Source of the DNA: Microbacterium sediminis
GTDB lineage: Bacteria > Actinomycetota > Actinomycetes > Actinomycetales > Microbacteriaceae
Direction: 5' to 3'
Length of the DNA stretch: 64,000 bases
Assembly (NCBI RefSeq): GCF_004564075.1
Contig: NZ_CP038256.1
Location: forward strand, 992,001-1,056,000
Part shown: positions 43,680 through 52,782 of the stretch, piece after piece
How the letters are laid out: every line of letters begins with the position of its first letter
How positions within the stretch are numbered: position 1 is the stretch's first letter
Translations under genes and position numbers: made by a program
Notes under the pieces: model-generated
Databases searched by the model: none
The model's input: the letters and a program-made list of their open reading frames with translations, nothing else
What the model was told of the DNA's origin: nothing

Positions 43680-44473
43680 GACGCCTCGATCGACTCCGGC
43701 AGCGGTCGCTCGGCCTTGGCCGCGGCGGGCCGATCGGCCACGAGCGCCTGCAGCCGCTCGGCGACGAGGTGCGGCGGGTTGCCGGCCTGCACGGCGAGCA
43801 TGCCCTCCATCACGAGCGTCATGCGCTCCAGCTCGAGCTCGCCCAGGCGCTGCAGGCGGTTGCCGATGGGCAGCCACAGGAAGTTGGCCGACAGCAGGCC
43901 CCACAGGGTGGCGACGAAGGCCGCGGCGATCATGGGGCCGAGGGTGTCGGGGGCGTCCAGCTGCTCCAGCACGTGCGTGAGCGAGACGACGGTGCCGATG
44001 ATGCCGACGGTCGGGGCGTAGCCGCCGAGGGTGGCGTAGAAGCGCGAGGCGGTGCGATTGCGGGCGGCGGTCGAGGCGATGTCGTCCTCGAGCACCATGC
44101 GCAGCTCGTCGGCGTCGGTGCCGTCGGCGATGCTCTGCAGCGCGCGGCGGGCGAACGGGTCCTCGACGTCGGGCACGAGCTGCTCGAGCGAAAGCAGGCC
44201 CTCGGCGCGCGCCTTCTCGGCGTACTCGACGACCTGGTCGATCATCGAGGCCGGGGTGCGGCGGTCGCCGCGCACGGCGCGCGGCAGCGCCTTGACGGCC
44301 GCGAGCGCATCGCGCACGGTCGCGCTCGCGATGCCGACGGCGATCGTGCCGCCGAAGACGAGGATCATCGGGGCCGGCAGGAACAGGGCGGCCAGGCTCG
44401 CGTGCTCCAGCGTGATCATCGCGTAGAGCGAGCCGAACGCCAGCACGATGCCGGCGATGAAGGCGAGGTCCAT
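43676..44473 (-). CDS. motA: Flagellar motor stator protein MotA
   Basis: 265 residues, four membrane helices with the large cytoplasmic loop (RRTPASMIDQVVEYAEKARA, EGLLSLEQLV) between helices 2 and 3, and ASRFYATLGGYAPTVGIIGT with FVATLWGLLSANFLWLPIGN in helices 3 and 4. It forms the proton channel with MotB. One base overlaps flbD. Confidence 0.96.
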   Translation of the reverse strand: MDLAFIAGIVLAFGSLYAMITLEHASLAALFLPAPMILVFGGTIAVGIASATVRDALAAVKALPRAVRGDRRTPASMIDQVVEYAEKARAEGLLSLEQLVPDVEDPFARRALQSIADGTDADELRMVLEDDIASTAARNRTASRFYATLGGYAPTVGIIGTVVSLTHVLEQLDAPDTLGPMIAAAFVATLWGLLSANFLWLPIGNRLQRLGELELERMTLVMEGMLAVQAGNPPHLVAERLQALVADRPAAAKAERPLPESIEAS

Positions 44474-44703
44474 CAGCCGATCACCCCCGCGACGTCGCCG
44501 GAGCGGCGCATGTCGGAGGCCGCCGCGAGGACCCGCGAGCGGTAGCCGGTGATGCGGTCGATGACCTCCTGCATCGGCTCCAGGACGATGAAGGTCGCTC
44601 CGTCCACCATGACGAGCGTGGTGTCCGGCGACTCGTGAATCCGCTCGATGAGATCCGGATTCACGGCGAACCGGGTGCGGTTCAGGCGCGTGACGACGAT
44701 CAT
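44473..44703 (-). CDS. flbD: FlbD/SwrD family protein
   Basis: 76 residues. MIVVTRLNRTRFAVNPDLIE followed by TTLVMVDGATFIVLE is the whole FlbD domain. Gram-positive SwrD increases flagellar power, presumably through the stators, which fits the place directly before motAB. It is unrelated to the Caulobacter NtrC-type FlbD. A long inverted repeat lies between flgE and this gene. Confidence 0.9.
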   Translation of the reverse strand: MIVVTRLNRTRFAVNPDLIERIHESPDTTLVMVDGATFIVLEPMQEVIDRITGYRSRVLAAASDMRRSGDVAGVIG

Positions 44704-44756
44704 GGCTCCATCCTGGAAAAATGCACGCTGCCCCTCATGGGCGGCGAGGTGACGAC

Positions 44757-44802
44757 CTCCCCCCGAAGGCCGTCGAGTGTCACTGTCGGCCGTCGGGGGG
44801 AG
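44757..44802. terminator. Inverted repeat between flgE and flbD
   Basis: CTCCCCCCGAAGGCCG (44757-44772) pairs with CGGCCGTCGGGGGGAG (44787-44802) with a single mismatch. It lies inside the long minus-strand operon after flgE and could act as a partial terminator or RNA-stability element. Confidence 0.6.
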
Positions 44803-44815
44803 CGCGTAAGGCGGG

Positions 44816-45973
44816 TCAGCGCTTGAGGTTGGTCAGCTCCTGGAGCACCTCGTCGCTCGTGGTGATGATGCGGGCGTTCGCCTGGAAGCCGCGCTGCGCG
44901 ACGATGAGGTTGGTGAACTCCTGCGAGAGATCGACGTTCGACATCTCGAGCGAGCCGCTGATGAGCGAGCCCATGCCCTCGACGCCGGCGGTGCCGACCT
45001 GCGCGGCGCCGGAGTTGACGGTCGGCACGTAGCGCGAGGAGCCGACCTTCTCCAGGCCGCCGGGGTTGACGAACGTCGCCAGCGCGACGCGCGCGAGCAC
45101 CTCGGTCGCGCCGTTGCTGAACGTGCCGACGAGGCTGCCGTCCTCCGACAGCGCGTACGACTGCAGCGTGCCGGCGGGGTGGCCGTCCTGGCCGTCGATC
45201 TTGAGCGTCGACAGCTCGGCGTAGCCGGTGATCGACGACAGGTCGATCGTGATGGTGCCGACCGTCAGCGTGCCGCCCGCGGTGAGCTCGCCGTCGGTGA
45301 ACTGCAGCTCGGCGCCCGCGGTGCCGCTGGCGACATCCCAGCCGGCGGCGGTGCGGGTGAACTCGAGCGCGAGGGTGGAGGCGTCGCCCTCGGCGTCGTA
45401 GATCGTGATGTCGCGCAGCAGCGTCGCGCCCTCCTCGGCGTCGGAGGGCAGGTTGCCCGTGACGCGCGCGGTGGTCGTGGCCGCGGCGGGCGAGATGGCG
45501 CCGACCGGCAGCGTGATGTCGCCGATCGCCGCGCCGGGCGCGATCTGCCCGTCCTGCGCCGTCCAGCCCTGCACGAAGGCGCCGTCGGCGGTGACCATGC
45601 GGCCCTGCGCGTCGAACGAGAACGCGCCGTTGCGGGTGTACGAGGTCTCGGCCCCGGCGCGGGCGACGAAGAAGCCGTCGCCGGCGATCATGAGGTGCGT
45701 GGGCACGCCGGTCGACTGCGCCGCGCCCTGCGCGAAGTTCGTGGTGATCGCGGCGACCTGCACGCCGAGGCCGACCTGGGCCGGGTTGCTGCCGCCCGTG
45801 TCGTCCTGCGGCAGGCCCGAGTTGCGCACGAGCTGCGAGAGCGTGTCCTGGAACTCCACCGAGGAGCCCTTGAAGCCCGTGGTGTTGACGTTGGCGATGT
45901 TGTTGCCCGTGACATCGAGCATGGTCTGGTGCGAGCGGAGGCCGGAGATTCCGGAGTAGAGCGAGCGGAGCAT
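44816..45973 (-). CDS. flgE: Flagellar hook protein FlgE
   Basis: 385 residues. MLRSLYSGISGLRSHQTMLD and VTGNNIANVNTTGFKGSSVE form the rod/hook N-terminal helix; the C-terminus carries EMSNVDLSQEFTNLIVAQRG and QANARIITTSDEVLQEL. It builds the universal joint. AAGAAGG precedes the ATG. It is the only hook/rod protein of this size in the window; no FlgF or FlgG is seen. Confidence 0.95.
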   Translation of the reverse strand: MLRSLYSGISGLRSHQTMLDVTGNNIANVNTTGFKGSSVEFQDTLSQLVRNSGLPQDDTGGSNPAQVGLGVQVAAITTNFAQGAAQSTGVPTHLMIAGDGFFVARAGAETSYTRNGAFSFDAQGRMVTADGAFVQGWTAQDGQIAPGAAIGDITLPVGAISPAAATTTARVTGNLPSDAEEGATLLRDITIYDAEGDASTLALEFTRTAAGWDVASGTAGAELQFTDGELTAGGTLTVGTITIDLSSITGYAELSTLKIDGQDGHPAGTLQSYALSEDGSLVGTFSNGATEVLARVALATFVNPGGLEKVGSSRYVPTVNSGAAQVGTAGVEGMGSLISGSLEMSNVDLSQEFTNLIVAQRGFQANARIITTSDEVLQELTNLKR

Positions 45974-45999
45974 GGCTGCCTTCTTTCAGGAGTGGGGGA

Positions 46000-46413
46000 T
46001 CACGGGGCGGCGACGCCGGCGACGGCGTCGAGCGGGACGGTGATGTCGCCGATGGACACCTGCGGGGTGCCCGAGGCGAAGGAGACCGACGACACGACGC
46101 CGGTGTGGGTGGCGCCCTCGGCGTCGAGGTAGGAGATCTCGCGGCCGATGAGGTCGGTGGCGGCCTGGCGCATCGTGAGCGCGAAGGTCTCGGTCGAGGT
46201 GGACGACAGCGCGGTGAGCTGCTCCATCATCGCCAGCTGCGTGCTCTGGGCGATCATCTCGTTGGTGTCCATGGGCGAGGACGGGTCCTGGTTCTGCAGC
46301 TGCGTGACCAGCAGCTGCAGGAACACCTCGGAGTCGAGGGTCTGCTTGCGCTCGGTGGATCCGGTCGAGCCGGTGTACAGGCCGCTCGCGGAGACGGGTT
46401 CGACGGTGGGCAT
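46000..46413 (-). CDS. flgD: Flagellar hook capping protein FlgD
   Basis: 137 residues, a short FlgD. The conserved N-terminal part LDSEVFLQLLVTQLQNQDPS, PMDTNEMIAQSTQLAMMEQL is intact, followed by a small beta domain; the Tudor/Fn-type C-terminal domain of longer FlgD proteins is absent. It scaffolds hook assembly and lies between the FliK fusion and flgE. Confidence 0.94.
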   Translation of the reverse strand: MPTVEPVSASGLYTGSTGSTERKQTLDSEVFLQLLVTQLQNQDPSSPMDTNEMIAQSTQLAMMEQLTALSSTSTETFALTMRQAATDLIGREISYLDAEGATHTGVVSSVSFASGTPQVSIGDITVPLDAVAGVAAP

Positions 46414-46425
46414 GGGGCCTCCGGA

Positions 46426-47799
46426 TCAGGCGAGCACGTCGAACGACGTGGCGGTGTGGGAGAGGGGGACGATCGGGGCGGCGACGGGCACCGGCACGGC
46501 CTCGCGGGCGACCGGCCCGCGCGGCGACGCCTCGCCCTGCGAGCGACCGGAGCCGCCGTCGCGGGCAGCCGATCCGGTGTCGGCGCCGGACTGCGCGGTG
46601 GCAGAGCCGTCGCCCGAGGCCAGGGTGAGCGACGCGTGCGGGGCCGCCGCGGCGAGGTCGCGGCGCAGGTCGCCGAGGATGTGCCGGATCGCGTCGCGAC
46701 CGGCGTCGGACGGCGCCAGCAGCTCGATCCGCATGACGTCGCCGCTGATGTGCGCGCGGACCGTGACGGGGCCGAGGTCATCGGGCGAGACGGTCAGCGT
46801 GAGCTGGTGATCGCCGTCGCCGGCCTGCGCCAGCGAGACGAGCGGCGGCGACAGCTGCGGCGCGAGCGCCGGCCGCGGTGCGGTGGCGGCGGCCGGGGCC
46901 GAGGCGGCCCGCGTGTCCGGCGCGCTCGCCGGGGCGGCGGTGGCGACCGCGAGGTCGTCGCGGCGCGACGGGGCGGGGTCGTCGGAGGTCGGCGCGACGG
47001 GGGTGGCCATCGCCGCGGCCGCCGCGGCCGAGGCCACGAGGGCCGGGGCCGGGGTGGCGACCGCGGCCGTGCTCGCCGCCGCGGCGCGGGCCTCGAGCGC
47101 GGCGGCGATCGGCGCGAGCGTGGCGCTCAGCGAGCCGAGCGCGTCGTCGCCGGCGGCGTCCGCTCCGCCCGCGAAGAGCACCTGCATGACCGAGAGCAGA
47201 TCGGACGACGGCAGCGACGTCAACCCGGCCAGCGACGCCGTCGCCGGGGCGGCCTCGCTCGCGGCGGGCACGACGCGGCGGATGGTGCCGATCTCCGACG
47301 GCGAGAGGTAGTTGTCGACCAGCTGCACGTCCTTGCCGGGGCGCGGGGCGTGGATGATCTTGCCGTCGCCGGCGTAGATGACGATGTGCCCCTCGTCCTT
47401 CGTGACGATGAGGTCGCCCGGCTGCGCCTCCTCGAGCGAGGGCACCTCCACGCCGATGTCGGCCTGGTCCTGGACGACGCGCGGGGCGTCGATGCCGAGG
47501 TCGGCGAGCACGCGCTGCACGAGGCCCGAGCAGTCCATGCCGGTCTCGTCCTCGCCGCCGAACACGTACGGCACCCCGAGGTACTGCGTCGCCTGCTCGA
47601 CGATGTCCTCGCCCGTGACGCCATCGCTCGTGTCAGGCAGCGCCCCGAGCGTGCGCAGCGCGCTGGCGAAGTCGGTGGCCGTCGTGCCGGCCGCCTGCGC
47701 GGTGCCGGTGGCGGCGCCCGTCGAGGCCGCCGGGTTCGCGAGCTCCTGGATGAGCGACTGGATCGTGCCGATCCGCTCGCTGATGGCTGCGACGCTCAT
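46426..47799 (-). CDS. fliK: NlpC/P60 peptidoglycan hydrolase fused to FliK hook-length control domain
   Basis: 457 residues in one frame. Residues 1-25 are a helical lead (AISERIGTIQSLIQELA). Residues 62-178 form a C40 NlpC/P60 domain with Cys90 in GMDCSGLVQRV, His138 in DEGHIVIYAGDG and His150 as the likely third residue, so it should be active. Residues 180-325 are an Ala/Pro-rich linker. Residues 330-395 (LTLTVSPDDLGPVTVRAHIS, MRIELLAPSDAGRDAIRHIL) are the FliK C-terminal domain. In other actinobacterial loci a C40 peptidase and fliK are usually separate neighbours (from memory). Muralytic rod passage and hook-length switching would thus be physically linked. Overlaps fliJ. Confidence 0.88.
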   Translation of the reverse strand: MSVAAISERIGTIQSLIQELANPAASTGAATGTAQAAGTTATDFASALRTLGALPDTSDGVTGEDIVEQATQYLGVPYVFGGEDETGMDCSGLVQRVLADLGIDAPRVVQDQADIGVEVPSLEEAQPGDLIVTKDEGHIVIYAGDGKIIHAPRPGKDVQLVDNYLSPSEIGTIRRVVPAASEAAPATASLAGLTSLPSSDLLSVMQVLFAGGADAAGDDALGSLSATLAPIAAALEARAAAASTAAVATPAPALVASAAAAAAMATPVAPTSDDPAPSRRDDLAVATAAPASAPDTRAASAPAAATAPRPALAPQLSPPLVSLAQAGDGDHQLTLTVSPDDLGPVTVRAHISGDVMRIELLAPSDAGRDAIRHILGDLRRDLAAAAPHASLTLASGDGSATAQSGADTGSAARDGGSGRSQGEASPRGPVAREAVPVPVAAPIVPLSHTATSFDVLA

Positions 47800-48236
47800 G
47801 CCGCCCCCTCCTGTCGTGCCGATGCGATGGCCCAGCGGCCGGTGGCGATCTCGTCGAGCGCGGACTGCTCGGCCCGCAGCTCGCCGCGCCGCTCGCGCTC
47901 GCGGTGCGCGGCCTCGAGCTTCTCGAGCCCGAGGGCGCGGCGCTTGGCCTCGGTGTGCGCGCGGCGGGCCGCGTCGACATCGTCGCGCTGGGCGTCCGCG
48001 ATGAGGGCGAGCTCGCCGATGCGGGCGCGCGCCGCCGCGCGGGAGGCGGCGATCGCCGCGAGCGAGCGCACGTCGACGGCGGCGTCCGCGCTGTCGGCGA
48101 GCGCGGTGCGCGTGCGATGCTCGCGGGCCTCGGACTGGCGGGCGGTCACGGCGGCGCGCGAGAGCCGCTCGGCAGCGGCGCGCTCCTGCACGCCGCGCAG
48201 CCGCAGCAGGCCGGCGAGGGAGAACGGCGGGGTCAT
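47796..48236 (-). CDS. fliJ: Flagellar export chaperone FliJ
   Basis: 146 residues, almost all alpha-helical and rich in Ala, Arg and Glu, beginning PFSLAGLLRLRGVQERAAAE, the usual FliJ start. It would form the central coiled-coil stalk of the FliI ATPase ring. Identification rests on this start, on coiled-coil character and on its place after fliI, which it overlaps by 4 bp. Confidence 0.88.
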   Translation of the reverse strand: MTPPFSLAGLLRLRGVQERAAAERLSRAAVTARQSEAREHRTRTALADSADAAVDVRSLAAIAASRAAARARIGELALIADAQRDDVDAARRAHTEAKRRALGLEKLEAAHRERERRGELRAEQSALDEIATGRWAIASARQEGAA

Positions 48237-49555
48237 CGTGCCTCCTCGGGGACGGGAGCGGGGGACGGGGTGTGCTCGAAGGCCGTCACGAGGCGGGCGA
48301 GCCGCGCCCAGGCCTCCGGGGCCGGGCACACGTCGTCGAGCGCCTGCGTGAGGAACGCGGTGATCGCGTCCTCGTGCGCCACCGCCGCGTCGACGCGCGG
48401 GTTGGCGCCGGGCTGGTACGCGCCGATGTCGAGCAGGTCGCTCACGGAGCGCCGGGCGGCCATCACGCTGCGCAGCGACGTCGCCAGGCGCCGCTGCTCG
48501 GCCGTGGTCACCTTCGAGGCCACGCGCGAGATCGAGCCGAGCACATCGATCGCGGGGTGGTGCCCCGTCACGGCGAGCGCGCGGTCGAGCACGATGTGCC
48601 CGTCGAGGATCGAGCGGGCCGCGTCGGCGATCGGCTCGTTGTGGTCGTCGCCGTCGACGAGCACCGTGTACAGGCCCGTGACCGATCCGCCGCTGGCCGT
48701 GCCGGCGCGCTCCAGCAGCCGGGCCAGCACCGAGAACGTCGAGGGCGGGTAGCCGCGCGTGGCGGGCGGCTCGCCCGCCGACAGGCCGATCTCACGCTGC
48801 GCCATGGCCACGCGCGTGAGCGAGTCCATCATGAGCACCACGTGGGCGCCCTCGTCGCGGAACGCCTCGGCGATGCGGGTGGCCGTGAAGGCGGCGCGCA
48901 GGCGCGCCATGGCGGGCTGATCCGAGGTGGCCACCACGACGACCGACCGCGCGAGCCCCGCGGCGCCGAGGTCGTCCTCGAGGAACTCGCGCACCTCGCG
49001 GCCGCGCTCGCCGACGAGGGCGATGACGGCGACCTCCGCCTCGGTGCCGCGGGCGATCATCGACAGCAGCGACGACTTGCCCACGCCCGACCCGGCGAAC
49101 AGGCCCATGCGCTGGCCGCGGCCGACCGTGGTGAGGGTGTCGATGGCACGCACGCCGAGCGAGAGCGGCAGGGCGATGCGATCGCGGTCGAGGGCGGCGG
49201 GCGGCTCGTTGTCGAGCACCACGCGGGGCGCGTCGATCGGGCCGCGGCCGTCGATCGGGCGGCCGAGGCCGTCGAGCACGCGGCCGAGCAGCGCGCGGCC
49301 GGCCGGCACGCGCAGCGGCCCCCCGGCGGCGCGCGCGGGGGCGCCGGCGGTCAGGCCCGTGACGGGAGCGAGCGGCATGCATCGCGCCCCGTCCGCGCCC
49401 GTGGCCACCACCTCGGCGGCGATGCCGTCGCCGAGCGTGACGAGATCGCCCACGGCGCTGTCGAGGCCGCGGACCTCCACGCCGAGGCCCCGCACCTGCG
49501 ACACGCTGCCGACCCGCTCCGGGCGGACGGCCTCGAGCACCTCGGACCAGCTCAC
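48233..49555 (-). CDS. fliI: Flagellum-specific ATPase FliI
   Basis: 440 residues from a GTG overlapping the fliH stop. F1-type ATPase core: Walker A GLFAGSGVGKSSLLSMIARG, EFLEDDLGAAGLARSVVVVA, Walker B region VLMMDSLTRVAMAQREIGLS, and the GEPPATRGYPPSTFS loop of the family. It energises substrate unloading at the export gate. Confidence 0.97.
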   Translation of the reverse strand: MSWSEVLEAVRPERVGSVSQVRGLGVEVRGLDSAVGDLVTLGDGIAAEVVATGADGARCMPLAPVTGLTAGAPARAAGGPLRVPAGRALLGRVLDGLGRPIDGRGPIDAPRVVLDNEPPAALDRDRIALPLSLGVRAIDTLTTVGRGQRMGLFAGSGVGKSSLLSMIARGTEAEVAVIALVGERGREVREFLEDDLGAAGLARSVVVVATSDQPAMARLRAAFTATRIAEAFRDEGAHVVLMMDSLTRVAMAQREIGLSAGEPPATRGYPPSTFSVLARLLERAGTASGGSVTGLYTVLVDGDDHNEPIADAARSILDGHIVLDRALAVTGHHPAIDVLGSISRVASKVTTAEQRRLATSLRSVMAARRSVSDLLDIGAYQPGANPRVDAAVAHEDAITAFLTQALDDVCPAPEAWARLARLVTAFEHTPSPAPVPEEAR

Positions 49556-50169
49556 GGCGCACCCCCGTCGTCGCCGCGCAGCGCGCGCCGGGCGCGGTCG
49601 AGCGCGGCACCGATGCGCGCGTCGATGCGGCCCTCGGCCAGCACGGCGATCGCGTCGCCCTGCGCGAGGGTGGCGTCCGGCGTGAGCACGACCCCCTCCG
49701 GTGCCTGGTCGCGCAGCGTCTCGGCGTCCACGGGGTTCAGCCGCAGCTCGCGCACCTCGGCGGGATCGACATGCGCCAGAACGCGGCGCAGCGCGGCGCG
49801 CGTGTCGTCGCGCAGCTCGCGGGCGAGGATCGCCTCGGCCAGCTCGATCGCCAGGCGCTCGAGCTCCTGCTGGCTCGCGGCGGCGAGGGCGCACTCGCGC
49901 TCGGCGAGCGACGCGGCGGCCGCGTCGATCGCCACGAGGGCCTGGCCGATCCGGCGCTCCTGGCGGATCCGCTCCTGCTCCCGCTCGCGCTCCTGCTCCT
50001 CGCGGACGATCGCCGCCGACTCGGCCGCCACGCGCATCCCCGCCGCGTGCCCGGCCGAATAGCCGCGCACGCGCGCCGACTCGAACTCGCGCTCGAGCTC
50101 GGCGCTGTGGCGGGTGATCCGGGGGAAGACCACCGAGGTGAACGGGGCGGACGGCGCGTCAGTAGACAT
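49552..50169 (-). CDS. fliH: Flagellar assembly protein FliH
   Basis: 205 residues. Long charged helix (residues 50-75 very rich in Glu, Arg and Gln) and a C-terminal domain with ELAEAILARELRDDTRAALR and VDPAEVRELRLNP, as in FliH/HrpE. It is the peripheral stalk that restrains FliI. Overlaps fliG by 11 bp. Confidence 0.93.
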   Translation of the reverse strand: MSTDAPSAPFTSVVFPRITRHSAELEREFESARVRGYSAGHAAGMRVAAESAAIVREEQEREREQERIRQERRIGQALVAIDAAAASLAERECALAAASQQELERLAIELAEAILARELRDDTRAALRRVLAHVDPAEVRELRLNPVDAETLRDQAPEGVVLTPDATLAQGDAIAVLAEGRIDARIGAALDRARRALRGDDGGAP

Positions 50170-51163
50170 ACTCGTCCTCGTCGGTGCGGTGCACGGTGAT
50201 CTCGCCGCCGGCGGCGAGCGAGCGGATCGTGCGGACGATCTCGGCTCGCGCCTCCTCGACCTGCGACATGCGCACGGGTCCCATGATGCGGATCTCGTCG
50301 TCGAGCACCTCGCGGTTGCGCTCCGAGACGTTCTTGCGGATGACGTCGGCGATCGCCTGGTTCACGCCCTTGAGCGCCAGGGCCAGCGTGCGGATGTCGA
50401 CCCCGCGCAGCACGCGCTGGGCGTCGCGGTCCTCGAGCTTGACGATGTCGGCGAACGTCACCATGCGCGAGCGGATCTCCTCGGCCAGGCCGGTGTCGCG
50501 ATCCTCGATGCTCGACAGCAGCGCCTTCTCGATCGCCGCGTCGGAGCGGTTGATGATCTCCACCAGCGGCTGCACGCCGCCCACGGCCTCGGTCGACTCG
50601 CGCATCGCGAACACCCCGGTGCGGGTGCGCATCGTCTCGGCGACCACCGCGATCGCCTCCTGCGTGGCCGATCCCATGGTCGCGATCGACTGGGCCACGT
50701 CGGTGCGCAGCGGGTCGGGGAGCGCGGCGAGCACCTGCGCGGCGTTGCTCGTGCGCAGGTGGGCGAGGATCAGCGCGATCGTCTGCGGCAGCTCGGCCTC
50801 CAGCAGCGTGGCGAGCTGGTCGGGGTCGGCGGCGTTGAGGAACTCCAGCGAGGTGCCGGCCATGTGCGAGCTCACGCGCGTGAGCACGCCGGCCGCCCGC
50901 TCGGCGCCGAACGAGGCCTCCAGCAGCGACGCCGCCACGTCGCGCCCACCACGGGCCGGGGGCAGCTGCCCCGCGGCGATCCGGTGGAACTCGCGCAGCG
51001 CCCGCGCCGTGGTGGAGGTGTCGGGCCGGCGCATGCGGATGATCTCGGCCGCCAGCTCCTCGGCCTCGGTCTCGGTGAGGTGCTTCATCACCTCGACCGC
51101 GCGGGCGCGGTCGAGGTTCATCATGACGACGGCGGCCTTCTGCGGGCCGCTGAGCTCGCTCAC
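50159..51163 (-). CDS. fliG: Flagellar motor switch protein FliG
   Basis: 334 residues from a GTG that overlaps the fliF stop. N-terminal GPQKAAVVMMNLDRARAVEV, middle-domain HPQTIALILAHL-type sequence (ELPQTIALILAHLRTSNAAQ), and the torque helix region EEIRSRMVTFADIVKLEDRD with charged residues for MotA contact. It links the MS ring and C-ring. Confidence 0.97.
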   Translation of the reverse strand: MSELSGPQKAAVVMMNLDRARAVEVMKHLTETEAEELAAEIIRMRRPDTSTTARALREFHRIAAGQLPPARGGRDVAASLLEASFGAERAAGVLTRVSSHMAGTSLEFLNAADPDQLATLLEAELPQTIALILAHLRTSNAAQVLAALPDPLRTDVAQSIATMGSATQEAIAVVAETMRTRTGVFAMRESTEAVGGVQPLVEIINRSDAAIEKALLSSIEDRDTGLAEEIRSRMVTFADIVKLEDRDAQRVLRGVDIRTLALALKGVNQAIADVIRKNVSERNREVLDDEIRIMGPVRMSQVEEARAEIVRTIRSLAAGGEITVHRTDEDEYVY

Positions 51164-52782
51164 GCGTCCACCGTCTCGCCCATGAGCGCCCGCAGCGCCT
51201 CGGCGGTCTTCTCGGGGTCGCGGCGGGCGAGCGCCTCGAGCTCGACGCGGTGGCGGGCGAGCGACTGCTGGTCCGGCTCCGGCTCGGGGTCCGGCTCGAT
51301 CTCGAGGGGAACGGTCGGGGCCGCCGACTCGAGCGACGGGGTGGTGCCGGGGAACAGCTCCGGCTCCTGCTGCTGCGTGAGCAGCAGGGTCGGGGTCTCG
51401 TCGAGCGCGAGCATCGGCTCGGTCTCGGCCGCGCGGCGCCGGCGGGCACGCACGGCGAACACGATGACGGCGGCCAGCAGCGGCAGGCCGATCGCGGCGG
51501 CGATGAGGGCCGTCGTCATGAGCTCGTGCGCGCGCTGGGCCTCCTCGTCGGCGCGCGCCTGGGCGAGGGCGGCCTGGGCGGCGTCGGCGTCGGCCGTGCT
51601 GAAGGCCATGGTCGCGACGGTGACCTCGTCGCCGCGGTCGGGGTCGACGCCCGCCGCGGTGGCCACGAGGTCCTCCAGCTCGCCGACGTTCAGGCCCGCG
51701 GCGGCGTCCTCGTCCACGGCGACCGACACCGTCTGGCGCGTCACGGCGCCGGGCGGGGTGGTGGTCTTCTCGGTGGACTTGTTGATCGCGTTGCTGCGGT
51801 TCGTCTCGGTCGACTCGTACGTGCCGTCGCCGCCCTCGGTCGGCACGGCGATGTTGTCGGGGCCGAGCACGCCCGTGCCGGTGCCGCCACCGGTGTACGA
51901 CTCGGTGCGGGTCTGCTCCTCGGTGGGGAGGGCGTCCTCCGGCGTCGTGTAGGTCTCGTCGACCCGCTCGCTCGTCTCGTTGGACATCTCGGCGGCGACG
52001 CTGACCGTCGCGTTGCCGGCGCCCACCACGCGGTCGAGCATCTGCTGCACGCTCGCGGCCACGCGCGTCTCGTACTCGGCGGCCTGCTGATCGGAGCTTC
52101 CCGTGGTGCCCACGCCCACGGCCGAGAGGGTCTCGCCGGACTGATCGATCACGGCCACGTTCTCGGGCTTCATGCCGCTGATGGCGGCCGCCGTGAGGTG
52201 CACGATCGCGTCCACCTGCTGGCGGTCGAGCGTGGCGCCCGACTGCGTCTCGACGAACACCGAGGCGGTCGGGTCGATCGTCTCGCTGACGAACACGCTC
52301 TCCTCGGGGATCGCCAGCTGCACGGACGCGCCGGTCACGCCGTCGAGCGACGAGATCGTGCGGGCCAGCTCGCCCTCGATCGCGCGCTTGTACGTGACGG
52401 ACTGCTGGAACTCGCTCGTCGTCACGCCGAGGTCGTCGAGGAGCGTGTAGCCGTTGGTGCCCTCGCCGGGCAGGCCGGCCGCGGCGGCGGCGAGGCGCTG
52501 GTCGTAGACGTCCTGCTCGGGCACGAGCACGGTGCTGCCGCCGTCGGCCAGCTGGTAGTCCACGCCGGCCGATTGCAGCTGCTCGACCACCGCGCTGGCG
52601 TCGGCGGCGGCGAGGCCCGTGAACAGCGGGGCGTACTGCGGGCGCATGAGCCAGCTGCCCAGCGCCACGGCGCCGAGGGCGAGCACGGCCACGCCGATGA
52701 TCGCGATCGTGCGCTGCGCGAGGGTGAAGCCCGAGATCGCGCTCCGGATGCGGCCGAAGAAGCCGGTGACCGCCTGCGGCAT
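51160..52782 (-). CDS. fliF: Flagellar MS-ring protein FliF
   Basis: 540 residues with one membrane helix near each end. LFTGLAAADASAVVEQLQSA, GYTLLDDLGVTTSEFQQSVT, YKRAIEGELARTISSLDGVT and LAIPEESVFV are the conserved periplasmic ring domains; the C-terminal ARRDPEKTAEALRALMGE is the FliG-binding tail. Base of the flagellum. Confidence 0.97.
   Translation of the reverse strand: MPQAVTGFFGRIRSAISGFTLAQRTIAIIGVAVLALGAVALGSWLMRPQYAPLFTGLAAADASAVVEQLQSAGVDYQLADGGSTVLVPEQDVYDQRLAAAAAGLPGEGTNGYTLLDDLGVTTSEFQQSVTYKRAIEGELARTISSLDGVTGASVQLAIPEESVFVSETIDPTASVFVETQSGATLDRQQVDAIVHLTAAAISGMKPENVAVIDQSGETLSAVGVGTTGSSDQQAAEYETRVAASVQQMLDRVVGAGNATVSVAAEMSNETSERVDETYTTPEDALPTEEQTRTESYTGGGTGTGVLGPDNIAVPTEGGDGTYESTETNRSNAINKSTEKTTTPPGAVTRQTVSVAVDEDAAAGLNVGELEDLVATAAGVDPDRGDEVTVATMAFSTADADAAQAALAQARADEEAQRAHELMTTALIAAAIGLPLLAAVIVFAVRARRRRAAETEPMLALDETPTLLLTQQQEPELFPGTTPSLESAAPTVPLEIEPDPEPEPDQQSLARHRVELEALARRDPEKTAEALRALMGETVDA

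Noticed and set aside
44473..44703. FlbD as sigma-54 transcription activator
   Set aside because: Only 76 residues and the SwrD-type domain; it merely shares a name with the Caulobacter regulator.
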